NCBI RefSeq assembly: GCF_000012725.1
Contig: NC_007406.1
Location: forward strand, 558,001 to 622,000
Reading direction: 5' to 3'
From: Nitrobacter winogradskyi Nb-255
GTDB lineage: Bacteria > Pseudomonadota > Alphaproteobacteria > Rhizobiales > Xanthobacteraceae
DNA length: 64,000 bases
Shown: positions 18,272-28,195 of the stretch, one piece after another
Numbering within the stretch: position 1 is the stretch's first letter
Layout: each line of letters begins with the position of its first letter
Program-made: the position numbers and the translations under genes
Notes under the pieces: model-generated
What the model was told of the DNA's origin: nothing
Databases searched by the model: none
Seen by the model: only the letters and a program-made list of their open reading frames with translations

Positions 18272-18919
18272 ATGTCTGGCACATCGTCTCCCGGTCCCGC
18301 TCCCGACGCGCTCGAACTCGCGGCGCTGCTCTGCTCGCGCGTCTGTCACGATCTCATTAGTCCCGTGGGCGCAATCGTCAACGGACTTGAAGTGCTGGAC
18401 GACGATCCAAAGCCGGACGATCGCGAATTCGCCCTCGATCTGATTCGCAAGAGCGCCAGAACCGCGTCGGCGCGGCTGCAGTTTTGCCGTCTCGCCTTCG
18501 GGGCGGCGGGCTCGGTCAGCGCGCAGATCGATCTGGGCGATGCGCAGAACATCGCGAAGGGTCATTTCGAGGACGGCAAGATCACGCTCGCCTGGAATCT
18601 GCCGCGCCTGCTGCTGCCGAAGAACAGGGTGAAACTTCTGCTCAACCTGCTGGTGATCGCGCAGCAGACGATTCCGCGCGGAGGGGTGCTGACGATCGAC
18701 CCGCTCGGTGAGGGCGAGGCCATGGGCTTTCAGATCACCGCCGCCGGGCTGAACGCCCGCGTGTCGCAGCCCGTCGCCGAGCTTCTGGCATCCGGTTCGA
18801 CCGGCGCGGTCTATGCCCACGCGGTTCAACCCTATTACACACGTCTACTGGCCGAGGCCTGCGGCATCAGCATCTCCCTGGTCGCCGAGGGTGACAAGGT
18901 GGTGGCAACCGCCCGTTAA
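18272..18919 (+). CDS. chpT: histidine phosphotransferase ChpT
   Basis: 215 residues. The phosphorylated His is in CSRVCHDLISPVGAIVNGLE (His26), in a DHp-like helix, followed by a degenerate ATPase-like domain (LLLPKNRVKLLLNLLVIAQQ, GFQITAAG). ChpT relays phosphate from the hybrid kinase CckA to CtrA and CpdR. It lies upstream of the chemotaxis operon and about 7 kb from ctrA. I used the ATG at 18272; an alternative start at 18242 adds ten residues. Confidence 0.9.
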   Translation: MSGTSSPGPAPDALELAALLCSRVCHDLISPVGAIVNGLEVLDDDPKPDDREFALDLIRKSARTASARLQFCRLAFGAAGSVSAQIDLGDAQNIAKGHFEDGKITLAWNLPRLLLPKNRVKLLLNLLVIAQQTIPRGGVLTIDPLGEGEAMGFQITAAGLNARVSQPVAELLASGSTGAVYAHAVQPYYTRLLAEACGISISLVAEGDKVVATAR

Positions 18920-18956
18920 GGTCTCGACCGACCGGCCAGGTTAACGAATGGTTTCT

Positions 18957-19072
18957 TGAGCATTTCGCCCCTGATCGGATCAGAAGCGAGGCTTGAGATT
19001 GTTATTCGGCGCGTCGTCTTCACGCGAACCGGGCATGGCGTCCGCGAAACACGCGCTTGGCGCGTTCTTTTT
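18957..19072 (-). repeat. degenerate dispersed modular repeat upstream of cheA
   Basis: CCCCTGATCGGATCAGAAGC, then CGGCGCGTCGTCTTCACGCG and AACCGGGCATGGCGTCCGCG: the reversed hairpin and GAAAACGCG modules with many substitutions. It fills most of the 248 bp between chpT and cheA. Confidence 0.55.
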
Positions 19073-19167
19073 GATCTGCTCAACCAATATTAACGCTTTA
19101 CGTTGAAACTGGCCCGGCTGTGAAAGGCGCGATCGCGGCGCCTCGGCGTTTCGAAGGCCAGAAGGCT

Positions 19168-21834
19168 ATGGATGATCTCCTCTGCGAATTCCTGACCGAG
19201 ACCAACGAGAGTCTGGATACGGTCGACAATCAGCTCGTCCGGTTCGAGCAGGATCCGAACAATGCGAAGATTTTGGATAACATCTTCCGGCTGGTCCATA
19301 CCATCAAGGGTACGTGCGGTTTTCTGGGCCTGCCGAGGCTAGAGGCGCTCGCTCATGCGGCGGAGACGCTGATGGGCAAGTTTCGCGACGGCATGGCGGT
19401 GACCGGCGAGGCCGTGACGCTTATCCTGTCCACCATCGATCGCATCAAGGATATCCTGGGCCAGCTCGAAGCGAGCGGGACGGAGCCGGAGGGAGCCGAT
19501 GCCGATCTGATCGACGCGCTGCATCGCATGGCCGAGCGTGATCCATCCGGGCCGGCTTCCGACATCTCCGAAGCGACGCCGGAATGTGACATAGCGGGGA
19601 CGCTCACCTACCAGGTTCTCGAACGGCCTCTGCGCCCCGGCGAGGTGTCGCTTGATGATCTCGAGCGCGCGTTCCGCGAGACGGAGGTGGAGTCGACCGC
19701 GCCCGCTTCGCAGCCCGCGCCGGCAGCGCCGGTTGCTTCGAAGCCGGTCGCCACGGCTGCTCCGAAGAAAGTGGAGGATACTCCGGAAGGCGACCGGGTC
19801 GCCAACCAGTCGATTCGCGTCAACGTGGATACGCTTGAGCACCTGATGACGATGGTGTCCGAGCTCGTGCTGACGCGCAACCAGTTGCTCGAGATCAGCC
19901 GCCGTCACGAGGACACCGAATTCAAGGTGCCGCTGCAACGGCTGTCCAACGTCACCGCCGAGTTGCAGGAAGGGGTGATGAAGACGCGGATGCAGCCGAT
20001 CGGCAATGCCTGGCAGAAACTGCCGCGCATCGTGCGCGACCTTTCGAGCGAACTCGGCAAGCAGATCGAACTCGAGATGCATGGCGCCGACACCGAGCTC
20101 GACCGCCAGGTTCTCGACCTCGTCAAGGATCCGCTGACCCACATGGTGCGGAATTCCGCCGATCATGGCCTGGAAACACCGGCGGAGCGCATCAAGGCGG
20201 GAAAGCCGGAGCAGGGCACCATCCGTCTCTCGGCATATCATGAGGGCGGCCACATCATCATCTGCATCGCCGACAACGGCCGTGGGCTCGATACCGAGCG
20301 CATCAAGGCAAAGGCAATTCAGAACGGCCTGGCGACCGAAGCCGAAATCGAGAGGATGACCGAGGCGCAGATTCACAAGTTCATCTTCGCTCCTGGCTTC
20401 TCGACCGCCGCGGCCGTGACCAGCGTCTCCGGACGCGGCGTCGGCATGGACGTGGTGCGGACCAATATCGATCAGATCGGCGGCACCATCGACATCAAGT
20501 CGGTGGCCGGCGAGGGTTCGAGCGTCATCATCAAGATTCCGCTGACGCTGGCGATCGTGTCGGCTCTGATCGTCGAGGCCGCGGGTGATCGCTTTGCGAT
20601 ACCGCAGCTCTCGGTGGTCGAGCTGGTGCGCGCGCGCGCCAATTCGGAGCATCGTATCGAGCGGATCAGGGACACGCCGGTGCTGCGGCTGCGCAACAAG
20701 CTTTTGCCGTTGATGCACCTGAAGAGGCTGCTGAAGATCGATGACGGCGCGGACAGCGATCCCGAGAACGGCTTCATCGTGGTGACGCAGGTCGGCAACC
20801 AGACCTTCGGCATCGTGGTGGACGGCGTATTCCATACCGAGGAAATCGTGGTCAAGCCGATGTCGACCATGCTGCGGCATATCGGCATGTTCTCGGGCAA
20901 CACCATCCTGGGCGACGGCGCCGTGATCATGATCATCGATCCGAACGGGATCGCCCACGCGCTGGGCGCATCGGTTGTGACCCAGCAGGAGATCGCCGAT
21001 GAGAATGCCGCTCGCGCCGGCGCCGCCGAACAGACGTCGCTTCTGGTGTTCCGCGCCGGCTCGGATCAGCCCAAGGCCGTGCCGCTCGCGCTCGTCACGC
21101 GACTTGAAGAGATCGCGGTCGCCAAGATCGAGATCTCCGACGGCCGCCATATGGTGCAGTATCGCGAGCAGCTCATGCCGCTGGTGCAGATGGATGGCGT
21201 TTCGATTGGAACGGACGGGACGCAGCCGGTCCTGGTGTTCGCTGATGATGGCCGGGCGGCGGGACTCGTGGTCGATGAGATCATCGACATCGTCGAGGAA
21301 CGTCTGAACATCGAGGTGGCGAGCAGCAGGCCAGGCATCCTCGGCTCTGCGATCATCAAGGGCCTGGCGACGGATGTGATCGACATCGGTCATTTCCTGC
21401 CGATGGCCTTCTCCGACTGGTTCAGGCGCAAGGAGATGCGTGCGGCCGCCACCGCGCGCTCGGTGCTGCTGGTGGATGACAGCGCCTTCTTCCGCAACAT
21501 GCTCGCGCCGGTCCTCAAGGCCGCGGGCTACCAGGTCAGGCTTGCGACCAACGCGCAGGAAGGTCTTCTCGCGCTGCGCTCGGGTCAGGAGTTCGACGCG
21601 ATCCTCACGGACATCGAAATGCCGGACATGAACGGATTCGAGTTCGCGGAGACCGTGCGCTCCGATGATCGATTGAGCGGAACTCCGATCATCGCGCTGT
21701 CGTCGATGATTTCTCCGGCCGCGATCGAGCGGGGCCGTCAGGCTGGATTCCACGACTACGTCGCCAAGTTCGACCGGCCTGGCCTGATTGCCGCGCTGAA
21801 AGAGCAGACCGCCGAAATTGGCCGGGCGGCATGA
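19168..21834 (+). CDS. cheA: hybrid chemotaxis histidine kinase CheA with C-terminal receiver
   Basis: 888 residues from the ATG at 19168. Domains in order: HPt with His44 (LVHTIKGTCGF); an Ala/Pro linker (about 180-215); the dimerisation helix pair (LEHLMTMVSELVLTRNQLLE); the HATPase with MVRNSADHGLE, ADNGRGLD and GRGVGMDVV; a CheW-like regulatory domain; a second CheW-like domain (about 620-765, LVFRAGSDQPKAVPLALVTR); and a REC domain with VLLVDDSAFFR and LTDIEMPDMNGFEF. It transfers phosphate to CheY and CheB. The CheW ATG follows the stop closely. An upstream in-frame start at 19120 is less likely. Confidence 0.95.
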   Translation: MDDLLCEFLTETNESLDTVDNQLVRFEQDPNNAKILDNIFRLVHTIKGTCGFLGLPRLEALAHAAETLMGKFRDGMAVTGEAVTLILSTIDRIKDILGQLEASGTEPEGADADLIDALHRMAERDPSGPASDISEATPECDIAGTLTYQVLERPLRPGEVSLDDLERAFRETEVESTAPASQPAPAAPVASKPVATAAPKKVEDTPEGDRVANQSIRVNVDTLEHLMTMVSELVLTRNQLLEISRRHEDTEFKVPLQRLSNVTAELQEGVMKTRMQPIGNAWQKLPRIVRDLSSELGKQIELEMHGADTELDRQVLDLVKDPLTHMVRNSADHGLETPAERIKAGKPEQGTIRLSAYHEGGHIIICIADNGRGLDTERIKAKAIQNGLATEAEIERMTEAQIHKFIFAPGFSTAAAVTSVSGRGVGMDVVRTNIDQIGGTIDIKSVAGEGSSVIIKIPLTLAIVSALIVEAAGDRFAIPQLSVVELVRARANSEHRIERIRDTPVLRLRNKLLPLMHLKRLLKIDDGADSDPENGFIVVTQVGNQTFGIVVDGVFHTEEIVVKPMSTMLRHIGMFSGNTILGDGAVIMIIDPNGIAHALGASVVTQQEIADENAARAGAAEQTSLLVFRAGSDQPKAVPLALVTRLEEIAVAKIEISDGRHMVQYREQLMPLVQMDGVSIGTDGTQPVLVFADDGRAAGLVVDEIIDIVEERLNIEVASSRPGILGSAIIKGLATDVIDIGHFLPMAFSDWFRRKEMRAAATARSVLLVDDSAFFRNMLAPVLKAAGYQVRLATNAQEGLLALRSGQEFDAILTDIEMPDMNGFEFAETVRSDDRLSGTPIIALSSMISPAAIERGRQAGFHDYVAKFDRPGLIAALKEQTAEIGRAA

Positions 21835-21845
21835 AGGAGCGGAAC

Positions 21846-22316
21846 ATGACCACCGTCAATCAGGCCAATGAAAGCGCGCTTATCGAATACGTCACCGCGA
21901 CGATTGGCGGGCAGTTGTTCGGACTGCCGATCTCACGGGTGCAGGACGTGTTCAAGCCGGAACGGCTGACTCGCGTGCCGCTGGCCTCGAATGATATCGC
22001 GGGGGTTCTGAATCTGCGCGGCCGTATCGTCACCGCGATCGATATGCGCGCCCGGCTCAAGCTTCCCAAGGGGGAAGCCGATCGCCGTCCCATGGCTGTC
22101 GGTGTCGAACTGCGCGGCGAATCCTACGGACTTCTGATCGACTCGATCGGCGAGGTCATGAAACTCCCGGATGAAGGCCGCGAGGTCAACCCGGCCAATC
22201 TCGACCGATGCACGGCGGAGCTGTCGGCGGGCGTGTATCGGCTGGACGGGCAGTTGATGGTTGTTCTCGATGTCGATCGTGTTTTGGAGATTGCACCGGA
22301 CAAGCTTGCGGCATGA
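21846..22316 (+). CDS. cheW: chemotaxis adaptor CheW
   Basis: 156 residues, single CheW domain: TIGGQLFGLPISRVQDVFKP, AGVLNLRGRIVTAIDMRARL, and a C-terminal GQLMVVLDVDRVLEI. It couples chemoreceptors to CheA. The start was chosen at the ATG preceded by AAGGAGCGGAAC; another in-frame ATG at 21831 overlaps the cheA stop. It is the second gene of the che operon. Confidence 0.93.
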   Translation: MTTVNQANESALIEYVTATIGGQLFGLPISRVQDVFKPERLTRVPLASNDIAGVLNLRGRIVTAIDMRARLKLPKGEADRRPMAVGVELRGESYGLLIDSIGEVMKLPDEGREVNPANLDRCTAELSAGVYRLDGQLMVVLDVDRVLEIAPDKLAA

Positions 22317-22375
22317 CCACGGCGGCGCAGGCGCGCCGGCCGAGGAAAAAGCGTTGAGAAGACACGGAGACCAAA

Positions 22376-22741
22376 ATGAAAACCTGTCTGGTCGTCGATG
22401 ATTCGAGTGTCATTCGCAAGGTTGCGCGACGCATCCTGGAAGGCTTCAATTTTCGCATCGTCGAGGCCGAAAATGGAGAGAAGGGACTGGAGGCGTGCAG
22501 GCTTGAACTGCCTGACGCCGTGCTTCTGGACTGGAATATGCCCGTTATGGACGGCTACGAATTTCTTCGCAACCTGCGCCGGATGCCCGGTGGCGATCAG
22601 CCGAAGGTGGTGTTCTGCACCACGGAGAACGACGTGGCGCACATCGCCCGCGCGCTCCACGCTGGCGCCAACGAATACATCATGAAGCCGTTCGACAAGG
22701 ACATCGTCACGGCGAAATTTCAGGAAATCGGCCTGATCTGA
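22376..22741 (+). CDS. cheY: chemotaxis response regulator CheY
   Basis: 121 residues, a lone receiver: LVVDDSSVIRKVARR, phospho-acceptor Asp52 (VLLDWNMPVMDGYEF), Thr in VVFCTTEN, and Lys in YIMKPFD. It is phosphorylated by CheA and binds the flagellar motor switch. The ribosome site is CGGAG. No cheZ is seen, as is usual in alphaproteobacteria. Confidence 0.92.
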   Translation: MKTCLVVDDSSVIRKVARRILEGFNFRIVEAENGEKGLEACRLELPDAVLLDWNMPVMDGYEFLRNLRRMPGGDQPKVVFCTTENDVAHIARALHAGANEYIMKPFDKDIVTAKFQEIGLI

Positions 22742-22789
22742 ATCTCGTCGCGATCCGGCCGGATATTTTTCATCTTGCGCGTAATGGGC

Positions 22790-24061
22790 ATGAGTACTGC
22801 GGTGGCAAGTCCGGTGGCTCTGGATTCGGGAAAGCTGGAGCCGCTACGGGTCATGGTGGTCGATGATTCCGTCGTTATCCGCGGGCTGATTTCCAGATGG
22901 ATCGAGGCCGAGCCCGACATGATGGTCGCGGCCTCGCTTCGCACCGGCCGCGACGCCGTCAGCCAGGTCGAGCGCGCCGATCCGGACGTCGTGGTCCTCG
23001 ACATCGAAATGCCCGAACTCGACGGCATTTCCGCGCTGCCGCAACTGCTGGCCAAAAAGCGCAACCTCATCGTCATCATGGCCTCGACGCTGACCCGCCG
23101 CAACGCGGAGATCAGTTTCAAGGCGCTGTCGCTCGGCGCGTCCGATTACATTCCGAAGCCCGAGAGCACGCGCGAGGTCGCCGCGGCTGATATCTTCAGG
23201 CATGACCTGATGCAGAAGATCCGGCATCTCGCCGCGAAACGCCGTCGTCCGGCGACAGTCGCTTCGCCGCCGCCAGATCACGATGATTATGGATCGAACG
23301 CATCCACAATCATGAACGCGGTCGATTCCAATATTTCAGAGCGGGATGCGGGCGGAAAACCGCGACGCACTTTTCCTCATCCCGCTCTGGTCCAGCGCGA
23401 ACAGCAACCGCGTTCTGCTCAAGCCGCTCGCGCGATGAGCCGGCCCCAGCCAACGCTGCGTTCCTTCAGCGCGCACCTCCCGCGTGCGCTGCTGATCGGT
23501 TCGTCCACGGGCGGGCCGCAGGCGCTGATGACGCTGGTGGCCGGAATAGGACCGGTGATCGACCGCTGTCCGGTGCTGATCACCCAGCACATGCCCCCGA
23601 CGTTCACCACCATTCTCGCCGAGCATCTGGCGCGGGCCGCGGGGCGTCCGGCGCATGAGGGCGTGGATCAGGAGATCGTGAAGCAGGGCCATATCTATCT
23701 CGCGCCCGGCGGCCGTCACATGCGGGTGGCGAGAAAAGGAGCAGACGCGGTCATCGTTCTGGATAACGGCCCGGCGGTGAATTTCTGCAAGCCGGCCGTC
23801 GATCCTTTGTTCATGTCGGCGATCGACGTCTGGCAGGGCGGCGCTCTGGCCGTGATCCTGACCGGAATGGGGTCGGACGGAATGCGTGGAGGCACGCAGA
23901 TTGTCGCCGCGGGCGGCAGCATCATCGCCCAGGACGAAGCAAGCAGCGTGGTGTGGGGGATGCCGGGCGCCGCCGTTCAGGCGGGAATTTGCGCGGCCGT
24001 TCTGCCGCTTCAACAAATTGCTCCGAAGCTGGTTCGGCTATTCGCGGGAGACGGTTTGTGA
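22790..24061 (+). CDS. cheB: chemotaxis-specific methylesterase CheB
   Basis: 423 residues. Receiver at 25-140 ([32 protein letters not shown]), a long linker of about 95 residues, then the methylesterase: catalytic Ser in [14 protein letters not shown], His in [10 protein letters not shown] and Asp in [10 protein letters not shown]. It removes methyl groups from chemoreceptors when phosphorylated by CheA. An alternative start 15 bases upstream exists (22775). Its TGA overlaps the GTG start of cheR. Confidence 0.94.
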   Translation: MSTAVASPVALDSGKLEPLRVMVVDDSVVIRGLISRWIEAEPDMMVAASLRTGRDAVSQVERADPDVVVLDIEMPELDGISALPQLLAKKRNLIVIMASTLTRRNAEISFKALSLGASDYIPKPESTREVAAADIFRHDLMQKIRHLAAKRRRPATVASPPPDHDDYGSNASTIMNAVDSNISERDAGGKPRRTFPHPALVQREQQPRSAQAARAMSRPQPTLRSFSAHLPRALLIGSSTGGPQALMTLVAGIGPVIDRCPVLITQHMPPTFTTILAEHLARAAGRPAHEGVDQEIVKQGHIYLAPGGRHMRVARKGADAVIVLDNGPAVNFCKPAVDPLFMSAIDVWQGGALAVILTGMGSDGMRGGTQIVAAGGSIIAQDEASSVVWGMPGAAVQAGICAAVLPLQQIAPKLVRLFAGDGL

Positions 24062-24924
24062 CACCGCTTGATTTCGAGTACTTGCGCAAGTTGCTGAAGG
24101 AACGGTCCGGCCTCGACTTGACCGCCGAGAAGCAATATCTGGTCGAAAGTCGGCTGACTCCGCTGGCACGCAAGGCCGGCCTCTCGGGTATCGGCGACCT
24201 CGTGCAGAAAATGAAGACCGGCGCAACGGCTCTGACGATCGACGTCGTCGAGGCGATGACCACCAACGAAACCTTCTTCTTTCGCGACAAGACGCCGTTC
24301 GAGCATCTGCGCGAAACGGTGATCCCGGCGCTGCTCCAGGCCCGCGCGGCTCGTCGGCACCTGCGGATCTGGTGCGCCGCGGGCTCGACCGGGCAGGAGC
24401 CCTATTCGATCGCGATGTGCCTGAAGGAATGCGGTCCGAAGCTGACGGGCTGGCGCACCGAGATCATCGCCACCGATCTGTCGAACGAGGTGCTCGAAAA
24501 ATCGCGGGCCGGTCTCTACAGCCAGTTCGAAGTGCAGCGCGGACTGCCCATTCAGTTGCTGATCAAGCACTTCAAGCAGGTGGGTGAACTCTGGCAGATC
24601 AACCCCGACATCCGCGCGATGGTTCAGCACCGCCAGCTCAACCTGTTGCAGGATTTCTCCCATCTTGGGGTCTTCGACGTGATCTTCTGCCGCAACGTGC
24701 TGATTTACTTCGATCAGGAAACCAAGGCCGGCGTCTTCACGCGGCTCGCAAGGCAGGTGGAGGCTGATGGCTTTCTTGCGCTCGGGACTGCCGAAACCGT
24801 GGTCGGGCTGACCGACGCGTTCAAACCCCATCCCGACAAGCGCGGGCTTTATCGGCCCAATCGGGTTTCCCCGCCTTCGCGGGCGGCGGGAATGCCGTCA
24901 CCCAGGGCGGCGGCCGGCGGGTAG
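24058..24924 (+). CDS. cheR: chemoreceptor methyltransferase CheR
   Basis: 288 residues from a GTG at 24058 that overlaps the cheB stop (GTGA). The N-terminal helical domain is [18 protein letters not shown]. The SAM domain has [36 protein letters not shown], and [14 protein letters not shown]. It methylates glutamates of chemoreceptors. The open frame continues upstream inside cheB, but translational coupling at the GTG is the likelier start. It ends the che operon. Confidence 0.94.
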   Translation: MTPLDFEYLRKLLKERSGLDLTAEKQYLVESRLTPLARKAGLSGIGDLVQKMKTGATALTIDVVEAMTTNETFFFRDKTPFEHLRETVIPALLQARAARRHLRIWCAAGSTGQEPYSIAMCLKECGPKLTGWRTEIIATDLSNEVLEKSRAGLYSQFEVQRGLPIQLLIKHFKQVGELWQINPDIRAMVQHRQLNLLQDFSHLGVFDVIFCRNVLIYFDQETKAGVFTRLARQVEADGFLALGTAETVVGLTDAFKPHPDKRGLYRPNRVSPPSRAAGMPSPRAAAGG

Positions 24925-24972
24925 AGAATTCCCGCCGTTTCATCGGTGATCTGATCCGCCCTCGCCGCCAGG

Positions 24973-25073
24973 GTACGTTCGCTTCTGATTGAATCAGAAG
25001 ATGGACTCTCAGATTTGTTTGACGTGTTTTCGTCACGCGAACAGGTCATCCACTTCGCTCGAAAACGCTATAG
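24973..25073 (-). repeat. dispersed modular repeat between cheR and ctrA
   Basis: Reverse copy: CGCTTCTGATTGAATCAGAA hairpin, then GACGTGTTTTCGTCACGCGA and CCACTTCGCTCGAAAACGCT. It lies between the convergent cheR and ctrA genes and next to the ctrA terminator. Confidence 0.7.
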
Positions 25074-25105
25074 ACCAAACAAAAACCCCGCCGTTTGCGG
25101 CGGGG
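25074..25105 (-). terminator. rho-independent terminator of ctrA
   Basis: On the minus strand: CCCCGCCG-CAAA-CGGCGGGG followed by TTTTTGTTTG. It begins about 30 bases after the ctrA stop codon, with an 8-bp GC stem and a good T tract. Confidence 0.85.
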
Positions 25106-25134
25106 TCGGTCCGGGAGGAACGGAGGATCGGGTG

Positions 25135-25836
25135 TCAGGCCGGAATACGGACTTCGTCCTCGTGCGGTTCACGGAGAACGTAGCCGCGCCCCCAGACGGT
25201 CTCGATGAAGTTGCGGCCTTCGGAGGCATTGGCAAGTTTTTTGCGCAGCTTGCAGATGAAGACGTCGATGATCTTCAGCTCGGGCTCATCCATGCCGCCA
25301 TAGAGGTGGTTGAGGAACATTTCCTTGGTCAGCGTGGTGCCCTTGCGCAAGCTGAGCAGCTCGAGCATCTGATATTCCTTGCCGGTGAGATGGACGCGCT
25401 GGCCGCCCACTTCCACGGTCTTGGTGTCGAGATTGACCACGAGATCCCCGGTCTGGATCACCGACTGGGCATGGCCCTTGGAGCGCCGCACGATCGCATG
25501 GATGCGGGCCACCAGTTCATCCTTGTGAAAGGGCTTCGTCATGTAGTCGTCGGCGCCGACGCCGAGACCCTTGACCTTGTCCTCGATGCCGGCGAGACCG
25601 GAAAGGATCAGAATGGGTGTCTTGATCTTGGAGACGCGAAGCTGCTTGAGCACGTCGTAACCCGACATGTCGGGCAGGTTGAGATCGAGAAGGATAATGT
25701 CGTAGTCGTAGAGTTTGCCGAGATCGACGCCTTCTTCGCCGAGGTCCGTCGTATAGACGTTGAAACTCTCGGACTTGAGCATCAGCTCGATCGACTGCGC
25801 GACGGCGCTGTCATCCTCAATCAGCAAAACGCGCAT
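25135..25836 (-). CDS. ctrA: cell cycle master regulator CtrA
   Basis: 233 residues, OmpR-type. Receiver: [20 protein letters not shown], Asp51 in [39 protein letters not shown]-binding domain: [20 protein letters not shown] and [19 protein letters not shown], nearly identical to CtrA across the class. It controls the cell cycle, flagellar and chemotaxis genes. It reads away from fliI. The divergent 368-bp region carries GANTC sites at 25916 and 25990 and several TTAA half-sites, consistent with the conserved GcrA/CcrM and CtrA circuitry. Confidence 0.97.
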   Translation of the reverse strand: MRVLLIEDDSAVAQSIELMLKSESFNVYTTDLGEEGVDLGKLYDYDIILLDLNLPDMSGYDVLKQLRVSKIKTPILILSGLAGIEDKVKGLGVGADDYMTKPFHKDELVARIHAIVRRSKGHAQSVIQTGDLVVNLDTKTVEVGGQRVHLTGKEYQMLELLSLRKGTTLTKEMFLNHLYGGMDEPELKIIDVFICKLRKKLANASEGRNFIETVWGRGYVLREPHEDEVRIPA

Positions 25837-26204
25837 GCCAGTCCCCTAATCGTCGCCGCGCCGGGCGCCAGGCCGGCCGCAATACTTGCGGCACTGGAAA
25901 CGCCTTTAAGCAACTGATTCGAACCCTGACCGCCTATGGTTAACAAAAACTGTTTCTGTTCCGCAAGTCTCTTCGGTGCAATTTTCATCGAATCGCCCTA
26001 AGGTGTTGCATTAAAGCAGCTTTTCTTATCCGGTTACGCTCAGGATCCACATTAAAAGTCAGGCCTAACTGACTTTCGCGACTCGCCTTCCTCCTGAAGA
26101 CACACGCTCTCAGTCACCAAAGACAGTGACGCAATGATTAACGATGCGGGTAAACACGAGGTTAAAGGAGTTCGGCTAATGTACGGAAACCTAAGGATTT
26201 CACG
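25837..26204. other. ctrA-fliI divergent regulatory region
   Basis: 368 bases without a gene. TTAA half-sites of the CtrA type occur at 25906, 25940, 26011, 26052, 26138 and 26162. GANTC methylation sites are GATTC at 25916-25920 and GAATC at 25990-25994. AT content is higher than in the flanking genes. It probably contains the promoters of both genes. Confidence 0.6.
26151..26165 (+). promoter_or_regulatory. candidate CtrA box upstream of fliI
   Basis: TAAA-CACGAGG-TTAA: one mismatch to the TTAA-N7-TTAA CtrA consensus, ending 39 bases before the fliI ATG. A further half-site, TTAA, is at 26138. Only the pattern supports it. Confidence 0.4.
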
Positions 26205-27530
26205 ATGAAGGGCCTGGCCGGGCGGATTGGTGAGATCGAGCGCGTCAATATTTATGGCCGCGTGGTCGGCGTACGCGGACTGATGGTCGAGATAGCGGGG
26301 CCCATCCATGCGATGTCGGTGGGAGCGCGCATCGTGATCGAAACCGGGGTCGGTCGGACCATCCCGGCGGAAGTGGTCGGTTTCAACGGCGACAATGCTG
26401 TCGTCATGCCGTTCGCCAGCCTGGACGGGGTGCGGCGCGGCTGCCGCGCCCTGGTCGCCAATGCTTCCGACAGTGTACGGCCGGCAGCCGCATGGCTCGG
26501 GCGGGTTCTCAACGCCCTCGGAGAGCCGATCGACGGCAAGGGGCCGCTCCCGCAGGGCCCGACGCCCGTACCGTACCGCAATTCGCCACCGTCGGCGCAT
26601 TCGCGCCAACGGGTCGGCCAGCCGCTCGATCTCAAGGTTCGCGCCCTGAACACGTTCCTGACCTGCTGCCGCGGTCAGCGGCTCGGTATTTTCGCGGGCT
26701 CCGGCGTCGGCAAATCGGTGCTGCTGTCGATGTTGGCGCGCAACGCCGATGCCGACGTTTCGGTGATCGGGCTGATCGGCGAACGCGGACGCGAAGTGCA
26801 GGAGTTCCTGCAGGACGATCTCGGCGACGAGGGGCTCGCCCGATCGGTCGTCGTGGTCGCAACCTCCGATGAGCCCGCCCTGATGCGGCGGCAGGCTGCC
26901 TATCTGACCCTGGCGATTGCGGAATTCTTTCGCGACGAGGGCAGGGACGTGATGTGCATGATGGACTCGGTGACGCGCTTTGCCATGGCGCAGCGCGAAA
27001 TCGGACTGTCGACCGGCGAGCCGCCGACCACGAAGGGTTATACGCCAACCGTCTTCACCGAGTTGCCGAGGCTTTTGGAGCGCGCCGGGCCCGGAGCCGA
27101 CAAGGGGACAATAACCGGTATCTTCACGGTGCTGGTCGATGGTGACGATCACAACGAGCCGGTCGCCGACGCGGTGCGCGGCATTCTCGACGGGCACATC
27201 GTGATGGAGCGCGCCATTGCCGAGCGGGGCCGCTATCCCGCGATCAATATTTTGAAGTCAGTGTCGCGCACGATGCCGAGATCGGCCGATCCGGCTTTCC
27301 TGCCGGACATTACCTGCGCGCGGCGGATGATGGCCACTTATTCCGACATGGAGGAATTGATCCGGCTCGGCGCCTATCGGGCCGGCTCCAACGCGGAGGT
27401 CGACGAGGCCATCAGGTTGAATCCGGTCCTGGAGGATTTCCTGCGTCAGGCGAAGGACGAAGTCACCAGCATCGAGGACGGTTATCGAAGATTGCAGCAA
27501 ATCGTCAACACTTTAGCAACGGAAAGCTAA
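26205..27530 (+). CDS. fliI: flagellum-specific ATPase FliI
   Basis: 441 residues. Walker [36 protein letters not shown], Walker [21 protein letters not shown], and the conserved [20 protein letters not shown] of F1-like flagellar export ATPases. It energises export of flagellar subunits and works with FliJ, which follows. The gene starts at the ATG after an ACCTAAGGATTTCACG leader. It is divergent from ctrA. Confidence 0.95.
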   Translation: MKGLAGRIGEIERVNIYGRVVGVRGLMVEIAGPIHAMSVGARIVIETGVGRTIPAEVVGFNGDNAVVMPFASLDGVRRGCRALVANASDSVRPAAAWLGRVLNALGEPIDGKGPLPQGPTPVPYRNSPPSAHSRQRVGQPLDLKVRALNTFLTCCRGQRLGIFAGSGVGKSVLLSMLARNADADVSVIGLIGERGREVQEFLQDDLGDEGLARSVVVVATSDEPALMRRQAAYLTLAIAEFFRDEGRDVMCMMDSVTRFAMAQREIGLSTGEPPTTKGYTPTVFTELPRLLERAGPGADKGTITGIFTVLVDGDDHNEPVADAVRGILDGHIVMERAIAERGRYPAINILKSVSRTMPRSADPAFLPDITCARRMMATYSDMEELIRLGAYRAGSNAEVDEAIRLNPVLEDFLRQAKDEVTSIEDGYRRLQQIVNTLATES

Positions 27531-27634
27531 CTTTGTCGGGCCATCATCCGCCCGTCATAAGAGTGGTGCGGCGGGATCCGAAGGGATGTCGCCGTTGTCC
27601 CGCGTAGATTGGGACTTCTGGGGAGTACGAGTCG

Positions 27635-28060
27635 ATGAAGTCGCGTGAAACGCTGATCCGCCTGAAGAAATTCCAGGTCGAGGAGAAGCGTCGGAGGGTG
27701 GCTCAGATCGAAAGCATGATTGCTGATTTCCAGCGCATGTCGGTCGATCTGGAGCGTGAAATCGAAATCGAGCAGGAACGCGCCGGGATCGATGATCCCA
27801 CGCATTTCGCATATCCGACCTATGCCAAGGCAGCGATCCAGCGCCGGGAAAATCTCACCCGCTCGGCGGACGAACTGCGCGTCCAGCTCGAGGAGGCCAA
27901 GATGTCGCTGGCGGAAGCGTTTGAGGATCTCAAGAAGGTCGAATTGCTCGATGAGCGCGACCAGGCGCGCGAACGTGCGGAAGAGAACGCCCGCGAGCAG
28001 GCCGATCTCGACAGTATCGGTTTGATGCGGTCGCGCATGGGGGCCGCCTCCATCGCCTGA
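27635..28060 (+). CDS. fliJ: flagellar export protein FliJ
   Basis: 141 residues, all helical and coiled-coil, starting MKSRETLIRLKKFQVEEKRR, the usual FliJ beginning in alphaproteobacteria, with VAQIESMIADFQRM following. It is the chaperone-escort partner of FliI. It starts 105 bases after fliI with a GGGGAGTACGAG ribosome site. Assignment rests on shape and position more than on conserved residues. Confidence 0.85.
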   Translation: MKSRETLIRLKKFQVEEKRRRVAQIESMIADFQRMSVDLEREIEIEQERAGIDDPTHFAYPTYAKAAIQRRENLTRSADELRVQLEEAKMSLAEAFEDLKKVELLDERDQARERAEENAREQADLDSIGLMRSRMGAASIA

Positions 28061-28166
28061 ACGCTCCGTCTTCATTCGTTCGAATCCGAGAAGCGAAGGG
28101 TGGTTCCCCGATGAGGGAAGCTCGCATCGCGCGCCCGCGAACCAGATTGTGTGCTTGTCGCAAAAA

Positions 28167-28195
28167 GAAAACGCCCGTGGGGGGCGGGCGTTTTC
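28167..28195 (+). terminator. rho-independent terminator after fliJ
   Basis: GAAAACGCCCG-TGGGGGG-CGGGCGTTTTC, about 11-bp stem with A and T tracts on both sides, so it could act for fliJ (+) and for the small gene at 28293-28493 (-). Confidence 0.8.

Noticed and set aside
18941-18955. CtrA-like site after chpT (TTAA-N7-TTTC)
   Set aside because: Only one half-site is good and it lies at the border of a degenerate repeat; not strong enough to report as a feature.
19339-21753. 804-codon open frame on the strand opposite cheA
   Set aside because: Antisense shadow of a conserved kinase; composition is Arg/His-rich with no domain.
25015-25917. 300-codon open frame opposite ctrA
   Set aside because: Antisense to ctrA and its terminator; no ribosome site.
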